Of a stretch of DNA of 64,000 bases, positions 62,096-64,000 are shown piece after piece (within the stretch, counting starts at the first letter, position 1; every line of letters begins with the position of its first letter). Location: positions 110,909,695 to 110,973,694 of the forward strand of contig OX578146.1 of the NCBI GenBank assembly GCA_951213105.1, written 5' to 3'. This DNA comes from Amaurobius ferox. Taxonomy: Eukaryota > Arthropoda > Arachnida > Araneae > Amaurobiidae. The position numbers were made by a program, and so were the translations under genes. The notes below the pieces were generated by a model. That model had not been told where the DNA came from. It searched no databases and saw nothing but the letters and a program-made list of their open reading frames with translations.

Positions 62096-64000
62096 TGTAA
62101 ATTAATATACACTTTTGCACAAATCTTTTCAAACATATATTACACTTGCAAGTTGTATGAAGAAATCATGAGTGATTAGTTTATCCCTTTTTCAACATAA
62201 GACAGTAATGTATTTGTGATCTTCATTCTTATTTACTCTTTACGTATATATGTGACTGACAAAATATTTTTATGATCTAGAATTTTATACTTTACTAAAT
62301 TAAATCATGGAATTGTAGAATAATAACAATGTAAAATATATGTTTATTATACACAGTAAAAGAAGGAGAATTCTGCCTTTAGAAAGTCAAGCCTTATTTC
62401 TTTGTAGAAGCTTTGGAATTTATGATATAAACTATGTACAGATGGTCCTGACAATAGAATCCTATGTGTGTGAATCACCACGCATCAATCAATGTACAGA
62501 ATAATAGAGTGGGCAATGATGTAACATTTGTTGCAAATTAAAAAATATTTATAAAAATAGTTTCATAAAAATCCTGGATCTATTGATTGTCACTACATTA
62601 TGGGTAAATTTTCCAAACACACTTTCTGAAACGACTGGATTAGTATGAGTGCAGTGACAAGGTTTATTACGTTATAAGTTTTAGAGAACATCACGGACTC
62701 AAAGAAAATGAATTAAAAATGTTTTACAAAGAATTAAATGTGCATATTACGAGGAATCACAAGAAAATTTTGCAACACGTTACTGCTGGTCCTGTATCAA
62801 ATAATGCAGATTATTTTTTTAATTGCTTTAAAGAAAACTAATATATACAAGCGTTAACGATTACAATATTTCAGTATTCATGAATCTAAGAATCATCCAT
62901 GGTTAGATAGAACGATTCATATGAATGATTCCCTGCCCAGCTGACTACTGGCAGCACCAAGCTTATATTGAGACAAGTTTCCAAAATTAAGTATAGGTGG
63001 AGCCGGGGAGCGGTTAGCCAATGAATGTTAAGCAGAAAAAAATAAGAATAGATGAGTTTCATGTGACGTATTGTTCGCGATTCCCCTGCACAGCGGCCAT
63101 GTTCTTTGTAACATCGATCTATCCGTATATTACAGATGATTTTTAGAAATTTACAATCCTTTAGTGCATAATTTCAGTAGGATATATCAAGATTTATCTT
63201 CTCTTAGGATTATTTAGCCCAAATATTCATAGAAAGATGTGTTTTGATGACATAAATTTCATATTGCCGCTACAAGCATATATGCACAATATTTGATTTT
63301 GAAAGTTTACTAAAGGAATTGGGTAAGTTACATTTAAAATTACTTTGTTGACATCTACCCTTTCATTATGTAATCATATATGTGCCATCAAAGTTTGTTT
63401 ATTTAATTGATCTATTTTTATTTCATGCACTTAAAACACCCATATTGCAAGTCTTATTAGTATATTGAGTTGTAAACTTGTACAGTAATATAGCAGCTGG
63501 ATCATTTATATATAAAAAAGATCAGTTGTTCTGCTGCTGTATTAGTTATTATTGACGATATGCAAGAGAAAACAGGCATAATTATGTATAACATAAGTTA
63601 ACTCTGTAGAAGTGATCGATTTGTTTTTTTCTTGGGTACATATTTCCATTGAATATCTCTATTAATATTCTTATAGTTATTGATATACCACATAAAGTTA
63701 GCAATAGTAGGCTGAAAATTGTTTAAATTTGCTCTTATAATGCTTCTCCAAACTGCAATAAACCAAATCACACAATAACTTGTAAAAAGTTTGCATATTC
63801 AGCTTTATTTAATGCAATTTTGTCTTTGATTAGAAATAACAAACAGATTATGCAATGTTATTTATATTAAACTGGTGAGTGAAAAGCTCTTTTGGCAAGT
63901 GAACTCTGAAGTGAAATTTCTTGCCCTGCATATAGATTATGAAACTTGGGAAAGTGAAAAAACCTGCTTGTAGTGAGCATTTTGCATCGCAAAGTGCAGT
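62096..64000. other. Upstream flank of the zinc-finger array, possible promoter patch
   Basis: Mostly featureless AT-rich DNA. A distinct patch at 62930-63110 combines CCAAT (gttagccaatgaatg), a G-rich gagccggggagcgg, a CRE-like tgacgta and agcggccatgtt (YY1-like). It could be a promoter, but no exon could be linked to it. Confidence 0.35.

Overview
This is a 64 kb window of AT-rich, intron- and transposon-dense animal nuclear DNA. The gene architecture (long repeat-filled introns, GT-AG splicing), the transposon mix (Helitron, hAT, Tc1/mariner, Merlin, LINE, tRNA-type SINE, MITEs) and the style of the C2H2 zinc-finger repeats point to an arthropod. A chelicerate, perhaps a spider, is my inference and not a proof. 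No bacterial operons, CRISPR arrays or rRNA are visible.

One protein-coding gene can be fully resolved. It is a cathepsin L-like cysteine protease on the minus strand, running from an ATG at 18798 down to a stop at 5677, in eight coding exons. They splice with GT-AG borders in perfect phase into a 331-residue preproenzyme with signal peptide, I29 (ERFNIN) propeptide, the Cys139/His278/Asn298 triad and all six disulfide cysteines. A splice acceptor sits directly before the ATG, so a non-coding first exon is expected upstream; a TATA/GATA-rich candidate lies near 22.2-22.35 kb. A polyadenylation signal is at 5544-5549. The introns hold much of the local repeat diversity: a hAT element, a foldback element, a MITE and three minisatellites.

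The second coding unit is a 395-codon C2H2 zinc-finger array (minus strand, 60729-61916) with 13 complete fingers. It is flanked on both sides by in-line but stop- and frameshift-broken fingers, so it is either a decaying gene or a surviving open segment of one.

Everything between about 19 kb and 60 kb is repeat-dominated. It includes three Helitron-like non-autonomous elements (one near 2.3-4.9 kb, two head-to-tail at 44.0-49.3 kb) and four copies of an approximately 0.9 kb element carrying CA repeats. hAT elements have recognisable 8-bp duplications, one of them with a transposase remnant and another 3.6 kb long with an embedded Merlin transposase fragment. There are also a Tc1/mariner transposase pseudogene, a LINE 3' end with (GAT)n tail, a tRNA-derived SINE, and very short (60-68 bp) retroposon-like insertions with clean target-site duplications.

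Two signals are worth most attention. The first is a roughly 20-bp-period degenerate array (core ttggcgaca / tgtcgccaa) that recurs inside otherwise unrelated mobile elements. The second is the family of about 63-bp mini-retroposons. All calls come from reading the sequence; no alignment or database search was run.
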